64,000 nt of DNA from Reyranella sp. (GCF_030651995.1 NZ_JAUSBN010000073.1:62001-126000), one strand, 5' to 3'. Positions 41,425 through 50,440 are shown, counted from the first letter of the stretch. The notes: generated by a model not told the origin, from the sequence alone. Numbers and translations: made by a program.

Positions 41425-42903
41425 CTAGTGCGGCACAGCGCCGAGTTCGAAGCCGGTCTTGTCATGCAGGGCAAAACGGTCGACCAGATCGGCGCTGGCC
41501 TTGTTGTAGCCAATGACCTTCACCTCCGAGCCGTCGCGGCGCAGGCGGGCGACGATCTTGTCGAGAGCGCCGACGCCAGAGATGTCCCAGAAGTGCGCCG
41601 GTGACACGTCGATGGTCACGGGTCGCCCTTCCTCCGGTCTGAAGGCGCGCGTGAAGCGGTCGACCGAGGCAAAGAAGATCTCGCCGCTGATCGTGTAGGT
41701 CACCTCTCCGTCGCTCTCCGTACGCTTCACCGAGAACATGCGGCGGACCTTGCCGGCGAAGAAAATGCCCGAGAGCAGTACGCCGGCCAGCACGCCCTGG
41801 GCCAGGTCGTGGGTAAACACGACGACGCACACCGTCACCACCATCACGATGCTCGAGGTCGGCGGATGGCGGCGCAGGTTGGGGATCGAGTTCCAGCTGA
41901 AGGTGCCGATCGACACCATGATCATCACCGCGACCAGGGCCGGCATCGGAATGCGGCCGACCAGCGGCCCCAGGACGGCCAGTAGGAAGAGCAGCGCCGT
42001 GCCCGCTACGAAGGTCGAAAGGCGCTTGCGGCCGCCCGAGGTCACGTTGATCACCGACTGGCCGATCATGGCGCAGCCGCCCATGCCGCCCACGAGAGCG
42101 GCGGCGATGTTGGCGCCACCCTGGCCCAGGCACTCCCGGCGTTTATCGCTGTCGGTGTCGGTCATGTCGTCGACGATCTGCGCCGTCAGCATCGATTCGA
42201 GCAGACCGACGGCCGCCATGGTCGCCGAGTAGGGCAGGATGATCTTCAGCGTCTCCCAGGTGAGCGGCACCTGCGGCAGGGTGAGGCTCGGCAGCGCGTC
42301 CGGCAGCTTGCCCATGTCGCCCACCGTATGGACCGGCAGGCCGAAGCCGATGCTGACCGCGGCCAGCACGACGATAGCCACGAGCGGCGAGGGGACCGCA
42401 GTGGTAATGCGCGGCAGCAGATAGATGATGGCGAGGCCCGCCGCGATCATCGCATAGGTGTGCCACGACACGCCAACCAGCTGCGGGATCTGCGCCATGA
42501 AGATCAGGATCGCCAGCGCATTGACGAAGCCGGTGATCACCGAGCGCGAGACGAACTGCATCAGCAGGTCGAGGCGCAGGAATCCCGCCACGATCTGGAT
42601 CAGGCCCATCAGAATGGTGGCAGCGAACAGGTAGTCGACGCCATGGTCGCGCACCAGCGGCGTCACGAGGACCGCGACCGCGGCGGTTGCCGCCGAGATC
42701 ATGCCCGGCCGTCCGCCCAGCAGCGAAATCACGATGGCGATCGCCACCGAGGCCCACAGGCCGACCCGTGGATCGACGCCGGCGATGATCGAGAAGCCGA
42801 TCGCTTCGGGGATGAGGGCGAGGGCGACCACCAGCCCGGCCAGAAAATCACGACGCACTTCGGCCGCGCTGCCGAACCACTGGGACTTGACGCTGTTGAA
42901 CAT
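41425..42903 (-). CDS. SulP/SLC26 anion transporter with STAS domain
   Basis: A 492-residue SulP transporter. The membrane part (about 14 segments) starts 'FLAGLVVALALIPEAIGFSIIAGVDPRVGLWAS', with 'GLIQIVAGFLRLDLLMQFVSRSVITGF' and 'GGMGGCAMIGQSVINV'. The C-terminal STAS domain (about 395-492) has 'YTISGEIFFASVDRFTRAF' and 'FWDISGVGALDKIVARL'. It carries sulphate, bicarbonate or a dicarboxylate at the inner membrane; BicA-like bicarbonate transport is possible but not proven. No carbonic anhydrase or CysQ neighbour. (Membrane segment is quoted as two joined parts.). Confidence 0.9.
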   Translation of the reverse strand: MFNSVKSQWFGSAAEVRRDFLAGLVVALALIPEAIGFSIIAGVDPRVGLWASVAIAIVISLLGGRPGMISAATAAVAVLVTPLVRDHGVDYLFAATILMGLIQIVAGFLRLDLLMQFVSRSVITGFVNALAILIFMAQIPQLVGVSWHTYAMIAAGLAIIYLLPRITTAVPSPLVAIVVLAAVSIGFGLPVHTVGDMGKLPDALPSLTLPQVPLTWETLKIILPYSATMAAVGLLESMLTAQIVDDMTDTDSDKRRECLGQGGANIAAALVGGMGGCAMIGQSVINVTSGGRKRLSTFVAGTALLFLLAVLGPLVGRIPMPALVAVMIMVSIGTFSWNSIPNLRRHPPTSSIVMVVTVCVVVFTHDLAQGVLAGVLLSGIFFAGKVRRMFSVKRTESDGEVTYTISGEIFFASVDRFTRAFRPEEGRPVTIDVSPAHFWDISGVGALDKIVARLRRDGSEVKVIGYNKASADLVDRFALHDKTGFELGAVPH

Positions 42904-43085
42904 TGACCTGTCGATTGCACGGACACTTGGAACCCATGGCTTCGCGTTCCGGCGAAGACGGCGAGCGGCGCGTTCTTTCAGCGCGTTCCATATGAGAGTT
43001 GCCCGGCGGATCGGCGGCCGGAGTAGCCACCCGGGTTTTCACCGGGCTCCAGGCGATTGAGGCGTTGCGTAAACCACGCCGGGAT

Positions 43086-43101
43086 CGGGATTGCAATCCC
43101 G
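43086..43101. promoter_or_regulatory. Perfect 16-bp palindrome
   Basis: CGGGATTGCAATCCCG between the M48 protease gene and the sulP start, both minus strand. It could be an operator for sulP, 183 bases from its start, or the stem of an M48 terminator; no U-tract follows. Confidence 0.3.
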
Positions 43102-43160
43102 GTGCCAGCTTGCGTCTCGGCAGACGGTTTCCTGCCGGGACGGTCCAGACGGGAGTTCTG

Positions 43161-43970
43161 CTATGCCCGCGCCGGCAAGGCGCCGTTCGACGCACGTATC
43201 TCGGCAACGGCGCGGTCCCAGCTCGCGAGGCGGTCGGGGCCGGCCGGATGGGTGTCGAGCATGCCGGTGTCCCGGCGGCCCGACGAGCGGGCCAGGGTGA
43301 CCAGCATGCCGCGCGCCTTGTCGAGGTCGACGTTCGAGCGATAGAGGATCACCGCAGCGAGATAATCGGCTTCGCGCTCCTGCTCCTTGGAGAAGGAGAT
43401 GCGTCCGACCGCGCCGCCGAGGTTGGCGCCGGTATCCATCGCCGAACGCATCAGCTGGCTGCCATAGGGGCTGCGATAGGACGTCGCCGCGCCGGCCGCG
43501 CCCAGCAGGATTGCGCCGATTAGCGCGCCCGTCATCTGGTTGCGCTGGCTCGTGGCGATGTGATTCGCTGCCTGGTGGCCGATCTCGTGCGCGAATACGA
43601 GGCAGACCTCCTCCTCGTTCGAGGCATATTCGACCACGCCGCGATTCACGAAGATCAGGCCATTGGCGCCCGCGCCGGCATTCATCGAGCGGTTCGCCGT
43701 TCCCACGAAGCGCCAGTCGCAGACGCCGACATTCATCTCGCGGCAGATCCGGTCGGCCGGTGGCCGGATGCGGACGAGGGCGGAGCGCATGATCTCGTCC
43801 ACCTGTTCATCCGTCAGCACTCGGCGCTGCGGTGGGCCTCCGGCACCCTGAACTTCGCTTTGAGCGAGGCTGAGATGGCTGTCGCTGATCTGCGGAAGCT
43901 GGTGCACGGCGCCGGCGCAGCCGCACAGCGCACAGGCGCTCCCGAGCGCCAGAAACGATCGCCTCTTCAT
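43161..43970 (-). CDS. M48 family metallopeptidase, lipoprotein
   Basis: A 269-residue zinc protease. The N-terminus is a lipoprotein signal (MKRRSFLALGSACALCGCAG). The catalytic motif is HEIGH in 'VCLVFAHEIGHQAANHIATS', with the third ligand Glu in 'QEREADYLAAVIL'. A hydrophobic Gly/Ala stretch between them ('ALIGAILLGAAGAATSY') is normal for Oma1/BepA-like proteases that check outer-membrane protein folding. GGGGGAG precedes the ATG at 43970. Single gene. Confidence 0.92.
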   Translation of the reverse strand: MKRRSFLALGSACALCGCAGAVHQLPQISDSHLSLAQSEVQGAGGPPQRRVLTDEQVDEIMRSALVRIRPPADRICREMNVGVCDWRFVGTANRSMNAGAGANGLIFVNRGVVEYASNEEEVCLVFAHEIGHQAANHIATSQRNQMTGALIGAILLGAAGAATSYRSPYGSQLMRSAMDTGANLGGAVGRISFSKEQEREADYLAAVILYRSNVDLDKARGMLVTLARSSGRRDTGMLDTHPAGPDRLASWDRAVAEIRASNGALPARA

Positions 43971-44178
43971 TCGCTCCCCCCACAGGGCCGTCGGTTGCAG
44001 GAACCCCATACAAACTACCCAGGGGTACAATGATGCGTCAACGACAGCGGTCTTTGTGGCTCCCTGACGGCAAGGGCCCTCCGAAACAGCCGCCGCGCGA
44101 AACCGGCGGGGTGCCTGCGGTTCCCGGCCCCGTCGCGCCTGCTATCCTCTTCCCCACGACAAGGAGCATGGAGACGGA

Positions 44179-44853
44179 ATGGATTTCCAGGAACTGGTGC
44201 ACAGCCGCCGCAGCACCCGCGGTTTTGCGAGGAGGCCCGTACCGAAGTCGGTGATCGCCGCAATCATCGAGGACGCCAAGCGCGCGCCATCGTCGATGAA
44301 CAGCCAGCCCTGGCACGTCCATGTCCTGACCGGCGCGCCGCTCGACGAGGTGCGCCGGCGCAACATGGCGGAGATGACGGCGGGCAAACCCTCCAAGCGG
44401 GACATCTTTACCCACGGCCCCTACGAAGGCGCCCACCGCCAGCGCCAGGTCGACATCGCCAAGCAGCTGTTCGCCGCCATGGGCATCGCGCGCGACGACA
44501 AGGCGATGCGCCAGGACTGGGTGATGCGCGGCTTCCGCCAGTTCGATGCGCCGGTGTCGCTGGTGCTGACCTACGATCGCGTGCTCGATCCCGGCGCCAC
44601 CTGCCACTTCGACCTCGGCGCCCTGTGCTACGGCATCGTGCTGGCGGCCTGGGATCGCGGCATCGGCGCGGTTGTGAACGGCCAGGGTATCGCCCGCTCC
44701 GACATCGTCCGCGAGGTCGCGAACATCCCCGACGACGAGGCGATCATGACCTGCGTCGCTCTGGGCTACCCCGACGACTCGTTTCCAGCCAACGCCGTCC
44801 GCTCGGAGCGCACGCCGGCCGAGGAGTTCGTGAGGTACGTCGGATTCGACTGA
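44179..44853 (+). CDS. Nitroreductase family protein
   Basis: A 224-residue FMN-dependent nitroreductase: 'MDFQELVHSRRSTRGFARRP', 'AKRAPSSMNSQPWHVHVLTG', and the C-terminal 'CYGIVLAAWDRGIGAVVNGQG' and 'CVALGYPDDSFPAN'. It reduces nitro compounds or quinones with NAD(P)H. It ends 11 bases before a TauE/SafE permease gene on the same strand, so the two may be one operon. Substrate unknown. Confidence 0.92.
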   Translation: MDFQELVHSRRSTRGFARRPVPKSVIAAIIEDAKRAPSSMNSQPWHVHVLTGAPLDEVRRRNMAEMTAGKPSKRDIFTHGPYEGAHRQRQVDIAKQLFAAMGIARDDKAMRQDWVMRGFRQFDAPVSLVLTYDRVLDPGATCHFDLGALCYGIVLAAWDRGIGAVVNGQGIARSDIVREVANIPDDEAIMTCVALGYPDDSFPANAVRSERTPAEEFVRYVGFD

Positions 44854-44864
44854 GGGCGAACATC

Positions 44865-45581
44865 ATGCTCGTCGCGCTGGCCTTGTTCGCCATTTCGGTC
44901 GTCTACGCCACCGTCGGGCAGGCCGGCGGGACCGGCTTCCTTGCGGTCATGGCCGTGGCCGGTGTACCGGTCGACCAGCTTCGACCGACGGCGCTCGCCA
45001 TGAACGTCGTTGCCGCGTCCTATACGAGCTGGCGGCTCCATGCGGCCGGCCTGATCGACTGGCGAAGGTTGATGTCGCTGGCCGTTCCGGCGCTCCCCGC
45101 CGCGTTTGTCGGCGGCTTGATCGCGCTGCCGTCGGGACTGTACGCGTCGATGACCGGCGGTCTGCTGCTGGCGGCGGCCGTGCTCATGGTCGCGCGGCCA
45201 GCAACCGCCCTCCTGCCGGGTGTCGCGGCCTCGAGGGCGGGCCTGGGGGGCATCGGGGCGGTGGCGGGCTTTCTCTCGGGGCTCTCCGGCATCGGTGGCG
45301 GCGTCTTCATCTCGCCCGCTCTGATCGTGCTCGGCTGGGCCCGGCCCAGGGAAGCCGCCGGTCTGTCGGCGCCGTTCATCCTCGGCAATTCGTTGACGGG
45401 CCTCGCAGGCACTCTCCTCGCGGGCCAGCAATTCGCGCCGGAGCTTCCGCTCTTCGCCTGTGTCGCCCTCCTCGGCGCGGCCGTCGGAACCGCCGCGATC
45501 CTTCGCATCTCCGAGCGCATGGTACGCTTCGTCTTGGCGGCCATCATGGCCGTTGCCGGCCTGCGGCTCATGGCGAGGTGA
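44865..45581 (+). CDS. TauE/SafE-family permease
   Basis: A 238-residue membrane protein with about eight helices. It shows the family's repeated pattern: 'VVYATVGQAGGTGFLAVMAVAGVP' in the first half and 'AGFLSGLSGIGGGVFISPALIVL' in the second. Family members export sulphite or organosulphonates, but many have unknown cargo. ATG 44865 follows the nitroreductase stop by 11 bases. Slightly short for the family (about 250). Confidence 0.9.
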   Translation: MLVALALFAISVVYATVGQAGGTGFLAVMAVAGVPVDQLRPTALAMNVVAASYTSWRLHAAGLIDWRRLMSLAVPALPAAFVGGLIALPSGLYASMTGGLLLAAAVLMVARPATALLPGVAASRAGLGGIGAVAGFLSGLSGIGGGVFISPALIVLGWARPREAAGLSAPFILGNSLTGLAGTLLAGQQFAPELPLFACVALLGAAVGTAAILRISERMVRFVLAAIMAVAGLRLMAR

Positions 45582-45596
45582 GGGCGGGCTTGGCTC

Positions 45597-46175
45597 TCAA
45601 CCGCGCCCCATCGAATAGAACTCGGGGTTCGGGCGCATGCTGGTGACGTTGGCCATGCGGTTCGACAGGCCGAAGAAGGCGGCAATGGCGGCGATGTCCC
45701 AGACGTCTTCCTCGTCGAAGCCGTGCTGCTTCAGCGTCTCCATGTCGTCGTCGCCGACGAGTTGGGCGGATTGGCTTACCTTCACGGCGAAGTCGAGCAT
45801 GGCCTTCTGACGTGGCGAGATGTCGGCCTTGCGGTAGTTGATGGCGACCTGGTCGGCGATCAGCGGGTCCTTGGCGCGGATGCGCAGGATCGCGCCGTGG
45901 GCGATCACGCAATACTGGCACTGGTTGAGGTTCGAGGTCGCCACGACGATCATCTCGCGCTCGGCCTTGCTGAGGTTGCCGGGCTTGTCCATCAGCGCGT
46001 CGTGATAGGCGAAGAAGGCGCGGAACTCGTCGGGCCGATGCGCGAGCACGAGGAAGACATTGGGAATGAATCCCGACTTCTCCTGCACCTTCTCGATGCG
46101 TTCGCGGATGTCGGCCGGCATCTCGGCAAGGGCGGGCACGGGGAAACGACCGATAGCGAGGTTCTTGGCGGACAT
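45597..46175 (-). CDS. Peroxidase-related (AhpD/CMD-like) protein
   Basis: A 192-residue carboxymuconolactone-decarboxylase-like protein. The AhpD-type active site is clear: 'EREMIVVATSNLNQCQYCVIAHG', with CxxC plus the His three residues later, spaced as in alkylhydroperoxidase-like enzymes (quoted core: 'NQCQYCVIAHG'). 'IPNVFLVLAHRPDEFRAFFAYH' is typical of the peroxidase-related subgroup. ATG 46175 has AAGGAG. It likely uses its redox Cys pair to reduce peroxides or quinones. Confidence 0.9.
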   Translation of the reverse strand: MSAKNLAIGRFPVPALAEMPADIRERIEKVQEKSGFIPNVFLVLAHRPDEFRAFFAYHDALMDKPGNLSKAEREMIVVATSNLNQCQYCVIAHGAILRIRAKDPLIADQVAINYRKADISPRQKAMLDFAVKVSQSAQLVGDDDMETLKQHGFDEEDVWDIAAIAAFFGLSNRMANVTSMRPNPEFYSMGRG

Positions 46176-46248
46176 GGGCTTTCTCCTTGTGAAGAGCGAT
46201 ACGATGATCTGTCGATGCGCCAAAACGCCGTGAAGCGTTCCGTCGAAC

Positions 46249-47220
46249 TCACCGCACGGAATAGACGAAGTTGGCGCCACCCGAAGACTTGCCGCTCCCC
46301 GAACCGCCGGCTGGCACGGCCATGGCTTCGTAGACGAACAGTACGAAATCGCTGAAGGCCTTGCGCCCGTCAAAGGGCTCCTGCTGGGGGACGCGTCTGC
46401 AGTCGCTCTTCCGGGAGGCGCAGACGTAGAAGGAGGTGAAGCCGTGCTCGCCGACCTTGACCATGTCGTCCGTCTTGTCTTTCCCGCTGTGGATGAACCG
46501 GTATTTCAGGTGCGGATTGACATAGAGCCGAGGGAGCTTCGACTTCAGGTCGTCCACGCAGATCACGCAGTTGGGCCCCTGCGTGAAGTTCGGGTCGGCG
46601 TACATCAACCGCGAACGCGGTCCGGACCCGTTCTCCGGGCAGCCTTCAAGTCGATACGCGATGTTGTTGCCCGGAGGCGACGACGGTACCGCCAATGCCT
46701 GCAGGGGATACTCGCAGAGAAAATACTTCTCGGCCTCGTCCTCGCTGCTCTCCCGGCCCGGTTCCACATGCGGGAAGGAGCCGGTCGCGTATTGATAGAG
46801 TGCCCGGAGTCGCCTGAGCTGATTGGCTCCGTTGGCGGGGACCATTGTCCAGCTCTGATTCCACGAATCGACGAGCTGGATACCGAGTCCGGTCGCGGCC
46901 GTCGTGAACGTTCCCGTAAACTGGTTGCCCGCGTTCCTTCCCGCATCGGTGAGTCGGGCTGCAGAGGCGAAGCTCGAGCCCAGGGGAATGCTGAGGTTCG
47001 GATTGACCGCGTTGGCCGTCTGGGCGGTGCCGATCGAAATCGTCACCTGCGAGGGCACGAAGTCCGGATCATCGAGGGCCTGGGCCAGATTGTAGAAAAT
47101 CTGTCGTTTCTGTAGGGAGCCGAGGGAGGAGGCGAGGTCTGCCGTGTTGTAGTTGAGCTGGGTGCTCGCGCACCCCGTCAGGACCGCTCCCAATCCCAAG
47201 CAAGCAAGAAACCAACGCAT
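46249..47220 (-). CDS. Predicted lipoprotein of unknown function
   Basis: A 323-residue outer-envelope lipoprotein (MRWFLACLGLGAVLTGCAS, lipobox TGC). The part after the signal, 'LNYNTADLASSLGSLQKRQI', 'FYNLAQALDDPDFVPSQVTI' and 'SIGTAQT', recurs in uncharacterised proteobacterial lipoproteins. Two Cys pairs in the second half ('NCVICVDDL', 'YVCASRKSDC') could be structural. GGGGGAG precedes the ATG. No operon partner. Confidence 0.75.
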   Translation of the reverse strand: MRWFLACLGLGAVLTGCASTQLNYNTADLASSLGSLQKRQIFYNLAQALDDPDFVPSQVTISIGTAQTANAVNPNLSIPLGSSFASAARLTDAGRNAGNQFTGTFTTAATGLGIQLVDSWNQSWTMVPANGANQLRRLRALYQYATGSFPHVEPGRESSEDEAEKYFLCEYPLQALAVPSSPPGNNIAYRLEGCPENGSGPRSRLMYADPNFTQGPNCVICVDDLKSKLPRLYVNPHLKYRFIHSGKDKTDDMVKVGEHGFTSFYVCASRKSDCRRVPQQEPFDGRKAFSDFVLFVYEAMAVPAGGSGSGKSSGGANFVYSVR

Positions 47221-47327
47221 ATACGCTCCCCCGAAGTCCGCGACGGCAGGCTAGGCGATGTCCCCCTCCGGCTTCAACGCATTTGCCAGTTGCGCCGACT
47301 TTAATCGTACGCCTCTTAGGTTGAACC

Positions 47328-47774
47328 TCACGCCGCCAGCAGGTCCGTCACCGCTGCCTTCTGTACCTCGGTTAGCGACACGCTCCTGCGGGTGGCGGCG
47401 TCGACATAGACGTGCACGAAGTGGCCGACGGCGGCGGGCACCTCGCTTTCCCGGATGAAGATCGCGAGTTCATAACGCAGCGAACTGTTGCCGATGCGGC
47501 CGAGCCGGATGCCGACATCCACGGTCTGGGGAAAGTCGACCGGCGCCAGGAATTCGCAGCCACTGGCGATGCACAGGCCGATCGAGGTCTGGCCCGGCGC
47601 CCGCAGGATCCCCCGCTCGATGGCGAGGGTGGTGAGCGACGTGTCGAACCAAGTGTAGTAGACGGCATTGTTGACGTGGCCGTAGGCGTCGCAGTCGGAC
47701 CACCGGCTCGCGACCGGCATCCACCACTTGTAATCCCCGTGCCGCTCGTCCTTCGCTGCTCTCACGCCAGTCAT
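47328..47774 (-). CDS. Acyl-CoA thioesterase (4HBT hotdog)
   Basis: A 148-residue hotdog thioesterase: 'RWSDCDAYGHVNNAVYYTWFD' with the catalytic Asp and the 'GHVNN' turn, then 'SGCEFLAPVDFPQTVDVGIR' and 'VGHFVHVYVDAATRRSV'. It hydrolyses 4-hydroxybenzoyl-CoA-like or short acyl-CoA thioesters. ATG 47774 is chosen because GGGAG is then six bases upstream. Divergent from a STAS-like gene; no pathway neighbour. (Motif shown is split at its centre in the protein's residues 26-46.). Confidence 0.9.
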   Translation of the reverse strand: MTGVRAAKDERHGDYKWWMPVASRWSDCDAYGHVNNAVYYTWFDTSLTTLAIERGILRAPGQTSIGLCIASGCEFLAPVDFPQTVDVGIRLGRIGNSSLRYELAIFIRESEVPAAVGHFVHVYVDAATRRSVSLTEVQKAAVTDLLAA

Positions 47775-47947
47775 CACGATCTCCCCCGCCGATGGCGGGC
47801 GTCATCTACAGGCGACCACAGGCTTGTTGCAACGGACGAAAATCTGCGCCTGGTGGTGCGGAGAGGAAGCGCGACCCTTGCCAGCATTCGGATCGCGGAC
47901 CATTGTCGGCGTCTCGCGTTCACGGGTGCGTTGCGGACTTCCCTGAA

Positions 47948-48367
47948 ATGCCTTTGCACTGGACCATCGACTCGCGGCTGCAGATCTTCGTGGCGACCTG
48001 CGATGGCACTGTCGACCTCGCCGAAGTGAATGTAATGCTTGATGCGGTGGTGGGAGCGAACGGGCTCGGCTATCGGAAATTGTTCGATGGCATGAACGGC
48101 AACACGCAGATGAGTGCGCTCGACATGTTGAGCATCGGCGTTCGCATTCGAGCGCTGCAGGACGGTTATCGGGAACACGGGCCGCTGGCCATCGTCGTGC
48201 CGGACGACAAGTATGCGCTGATGGCGCGCCTGCTCGGCATCCTGGCTGCGGCCAGGAGGCCGATGCGCGTATTCAAGGATGTGAAGGCGGCCCGCAAGTG
48301 GCTCGATTCGCCGGGGATCCGCGCCAGCCCGCCGGCATTCGACCGGCGCGGGGCGCTGCCGGCCTGA
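47948..48367 (+). CDS. STAS/SpoIIAA-like domain protein (paralog of 7225 gene)
   Basis: A 139-residue protein starting 'MPLHWTIDSRLQIFVATCDG'. It shares start, length and several blocks with the protein at 7225-7620 ('YRKLFDGMNG', 'GPLAIVVPDDKYALMARLLG', 'RRPMRVFKDVKAARKWLDSP'). The longer frame upstream (to 47792) is not coding-like. Two copies 40 kb apart suggest a family used in several places of this genome. Function unknown. Confidence 0.7.
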   Translation: MPLHWTIDSRLQIFVATCDGTVDLAEVNVMLDAVVGANGLGYRKLFDGMNGNTQMSALDMLSIGVRIRALQDGYREHGPLAIVVPDDKYALMARLLGILAAARRPMRVFKDVKAARKWLDSPGIRASPPAFDRRGALPA

Positions 48368-48544
48368 GGCTCGTGCCGGTGCACTCGCAGCATTCGCGGC
48401 TTACCGGCTTCCCGGCAGACGGACCCTCCGCTGACCGCGGTTGCGGCGGTGATCGCGCAGCGATTTTGAACCCTTGATGCAGGCTGCCGGATCGTGCCCA
48501 ATTCCGCCGCTCTCGAGACTCTGGGACGAATGAAAGGTCCGGCC

Positions 48545-49312
48545 ATGCGAAAGAACAAGATCAAGGAAATTTGGGCCGCGGGGAAGTGCGCGACACTGGG
48601 CTGGCTCTCAGTGCCGAACACCTTCACCGCCGAGGTCATGGCCCGGCAGGGCTTCGACGCGCTGTGCGTCGACCTGCAGCATGGCCTGTCGGAGATGAAG
48701 GACGTGGCACCGATGTTGCAGGCGATCTCGCAGACCGACACGGTGCCGGTGGTGCGCGTCGCCTGGAACGAGCCGGCCGCGATCATGAAGGCCCTCGATC
48801 TCGGCGCCTACGGCATCATCGTGCCGCTGGTCAACAATGCCGAGGAAGCCGCGAAGGCTGTTGCGGCGTGCCGCTATCCGCCGGTGGGCATGCGCTCCTC
48901 TGGCCCGGTACGCGCCGTGCACTATGGCGGCGCCGACTACGTGGCCAACGCGAACGACGAGATCATCGTCATGGCGATGATCGAGACCAAGGAAGGCCTG
49001 GAGAATCTCGAGGCGATCTGCGCGACGCCAGGGCTCGACGCCGTCTATATCGGCCCGGCCGACCTCTCGTTTGCGCTGGGCCTGCCGCCACGCGGCGACA
49101 ATCCCGATCCGCTGCACATCGCGACCTGCGACAAGATCCGTGATGCGGCGCACAAGGCCGGTATCAAGTGCGTGATGCACTGCGCCGCGGCACCTTTTGC
49201 GGCCGGCGCCGTGAAGCGTGGCTTCGACATGGTGATGCTGACGGCCGATCTCTCCTGCATGATCGCGGGTGCCCGGCAGCAGCTCGAGGAGCTGAAAGCC
49301 AAATCGGCTTGA
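48545..49312 (+). CDS. HpcH/HpaI aldolase family protein
   Basis: A 255-residue TIM-barrel class II aldolase: 'IKEIWAAGKCATLGWLSVPN', 'FDALCVDLQHGLSEMKDVAP', 'VRVAWNEPAAIMKALDLGAYGIIVPLV' (quoted as the first and second barrel halves), 'MAMIETKEGLENLEAI' and 'DAVYIGPADLSFALGLP'. Metal ligands are the Glu of MIETKEG and the Asp of YIGPADLS. It splits or joins hydroxy-oxo acids with pyruvate or similar. The start among Met at 48494, 48530 and 48545 is uncertain. Confidence 0.92.
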   Translation: MRKNKIKEIWAAGKCATLGWLSVPNTFTAEVMARQGFDALCVDLQHGLSEMKDVAPMLQAISQTDTVPVVRVAWNEPAAIMKALDLGAYGIIVPLVNNAEEAAKAVAACRYPPVGMRSSGPVRAVHYGGADYVANANDEIIVMAMIETKEGLENLEAICATPGLDAVYIGPADLSFALGLPPRGDNPDPLHIATCDKIRDAAHKAGIKCVMHCAAAPFAAGAVKRGFDMVMLTADLSCMIAGARQQLEELKAKSA

Positions 49313-49485
49313 GTCAGGCGACGCGAAGGCGCGGCCGCGGGCCCCGGCCACGGCCTCGTTGCAGCGTTCGTCATCTCGCGGACGCTCCGGCGGTGTCGCG
49401 AAGGGGCGACAACACCGCGGCGCATTTTGCGGGCGACCGAACATCACGTGTTCGCCTATCGCCATTTTAGATGCGGCCGATCTTG

Positions 49486-49662
49486 TCAGTCGAGCGTAGC
49501 GAGCGCGCAGCGGATCTGTTTTTCCGCTGCCGGCCAGCGGCGGATCGCCTGCTCTGGCTTCAGTACTTCGGTCTGTAACTCGGATTTCGTATAAACGAGC
49601 TCGCCATCGTCATTGACTGCGAGCGACCCTTCCAAACCGGCGATTGCAATCTCCCTGGCCAT
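49486..49662 (-). CDS. Small hypothetical protein
   Basis: A 58-residue protein: 'MAREIAIAGLEGSLAVNDDG' then 'VYTKSELQTEVLKPEQAIRR'. GGAGG lies before the ATG at 49662, which is preferred to the codon at 49677. The start reads like two beta strands, the rest helical. At the left edge of the stress island. Unknown function; supported mainly by its ribosome-binding site. Confidence 0.5.
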   Translation of the reverse strand: MAREIAIAGLEGSLAVNDDGELVYTKSELQTEVLKPEQAIRRWPAAEKQIRCALATLD

Positions 49663-49910
49663 GTCGTTCCTCCGCACGCTGAGACATGAGAAACTACGCG
49701 CGCCAGGGTATTCTGTTGCATCACGCCGACAAGGCCCCGGTCAGCGAGGCACAGAATCAACACATTCGCATTTCAAGTGCAATATTGAATAAGCAAATGT
49801 TCGTGAGCAAATCGCGTGCTTGAAGGTTTCCATCACATTTTCCGACTCGCATGTCACCGTGCTGAATCGAATGCTTGGATGCTCATCAATGTTGCGATAG
49901 TGGTGAAGCC

Positions 49911-50243
49911 ATGACGGATTTGGCGGACGCGACACGTCACTCACTTTGCCAGCGTATCCATCGTTTCGTGCTCGTTTTGGAACGCTTCAGGCGCAATCCC
50001 AATCGTCGAGAGGCCTATCATATCCTCTCGGCCTTGGAATTGCTTCGTGAGGGCCGGTATGATGCGGGAATAGAGGCCGTCCGCGCCGCCGAGCATGTGG
50101 CCCCAATTCCCGATGGGCTGGCTTTGCTGCCGGGCCTCCATGACGATATGACCGCCGCTGAATTGCGCCAGGCGCTGCGCGCGGTGGTTCGACCGGCGAA
50201 CGGAGGCGTGCCGGATGGCCCAACTGCCGAGGCGGGCAAGTAG
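49911..50243 (+). CDS. Hypothetical TPR-like protein
   Basis: A 110-residue protein, ATG 49911. 'EAYHILSALELLREGRYDAGIEAVRAAEHV' (residues about 34-63) has the spacing of a TPR unit; the front is basic. The region before it (49663-49910) is unusually AT-rich for this window and holds no other gene. Similar in type to 26766 and 41159. Unknown function. Confidence 0.5.
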   Translation: MTDLADATRHSLCQRIHRFVLVLERFRRNPNRREAYHILSALELLREGRYDAGIEAVRAAEHVAPIPDGLALLPGLHDDMTAAELRQALRAVVRPANGGVPDGPTAEAGK

Positions 50244-50280
50244 GCACGTCGCTGGTCCGTCACAGCGCGGAAAACTCCCT

Positions 50281-50305
50281 GCAACCTTCCCCCTGCAACG
50301 ACGTT
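50281..50305 (+). promoter_or_regulatory. Stress-type promoter motif GCAAC-N16-CGTT
   Basis: GCAAC 50281-50285, 16-base spacer, CGTT 50302-50305. No ORF starts within 190 bases; instead a hairpin-rich stretch with a terminator-like end follows (50311-50399). Confidence 0.5.
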
Positions 50306-50310
50306 TAGAC

Positions 50311-50399
50311 GGCTCCTGCCGTTCCTGACGTTGGTTGAGTACGTGCACGCGCGCGAAGCGGTTCCCTGAAAGGCCATCTCCTCTGAGACGGGCCTCTTT
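50311..50399 (+). ncRNA. Candidate stress-induced small RNA
   Basis: About 90 noncoding bases between a GCAAC-N16-CGTT motif and a terminator-like stem. The 5' end forms ACGGC-TCCT-GCCGT (50309-50322) with UCCU in the loop. The 3' end forms AGGCC-A-TCTC-CTCT-GAGA-CG-GGCCT (50371-50395) followed by CTTTG. Pyrimidine-rich loops are anti-SD-like, as in the Caulobacter sRNA GsrN, which depends on the general stress sigma factor and acts on katG. A second promoter motif for the next gene begins only at 50441, after the stem. Prediction only. Confidence 0.35.
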
Positions 50400-50440
50400 G
50401 TCACGGCGTCGCACGGAAGCGAAATTGTCACAACGCTCTT

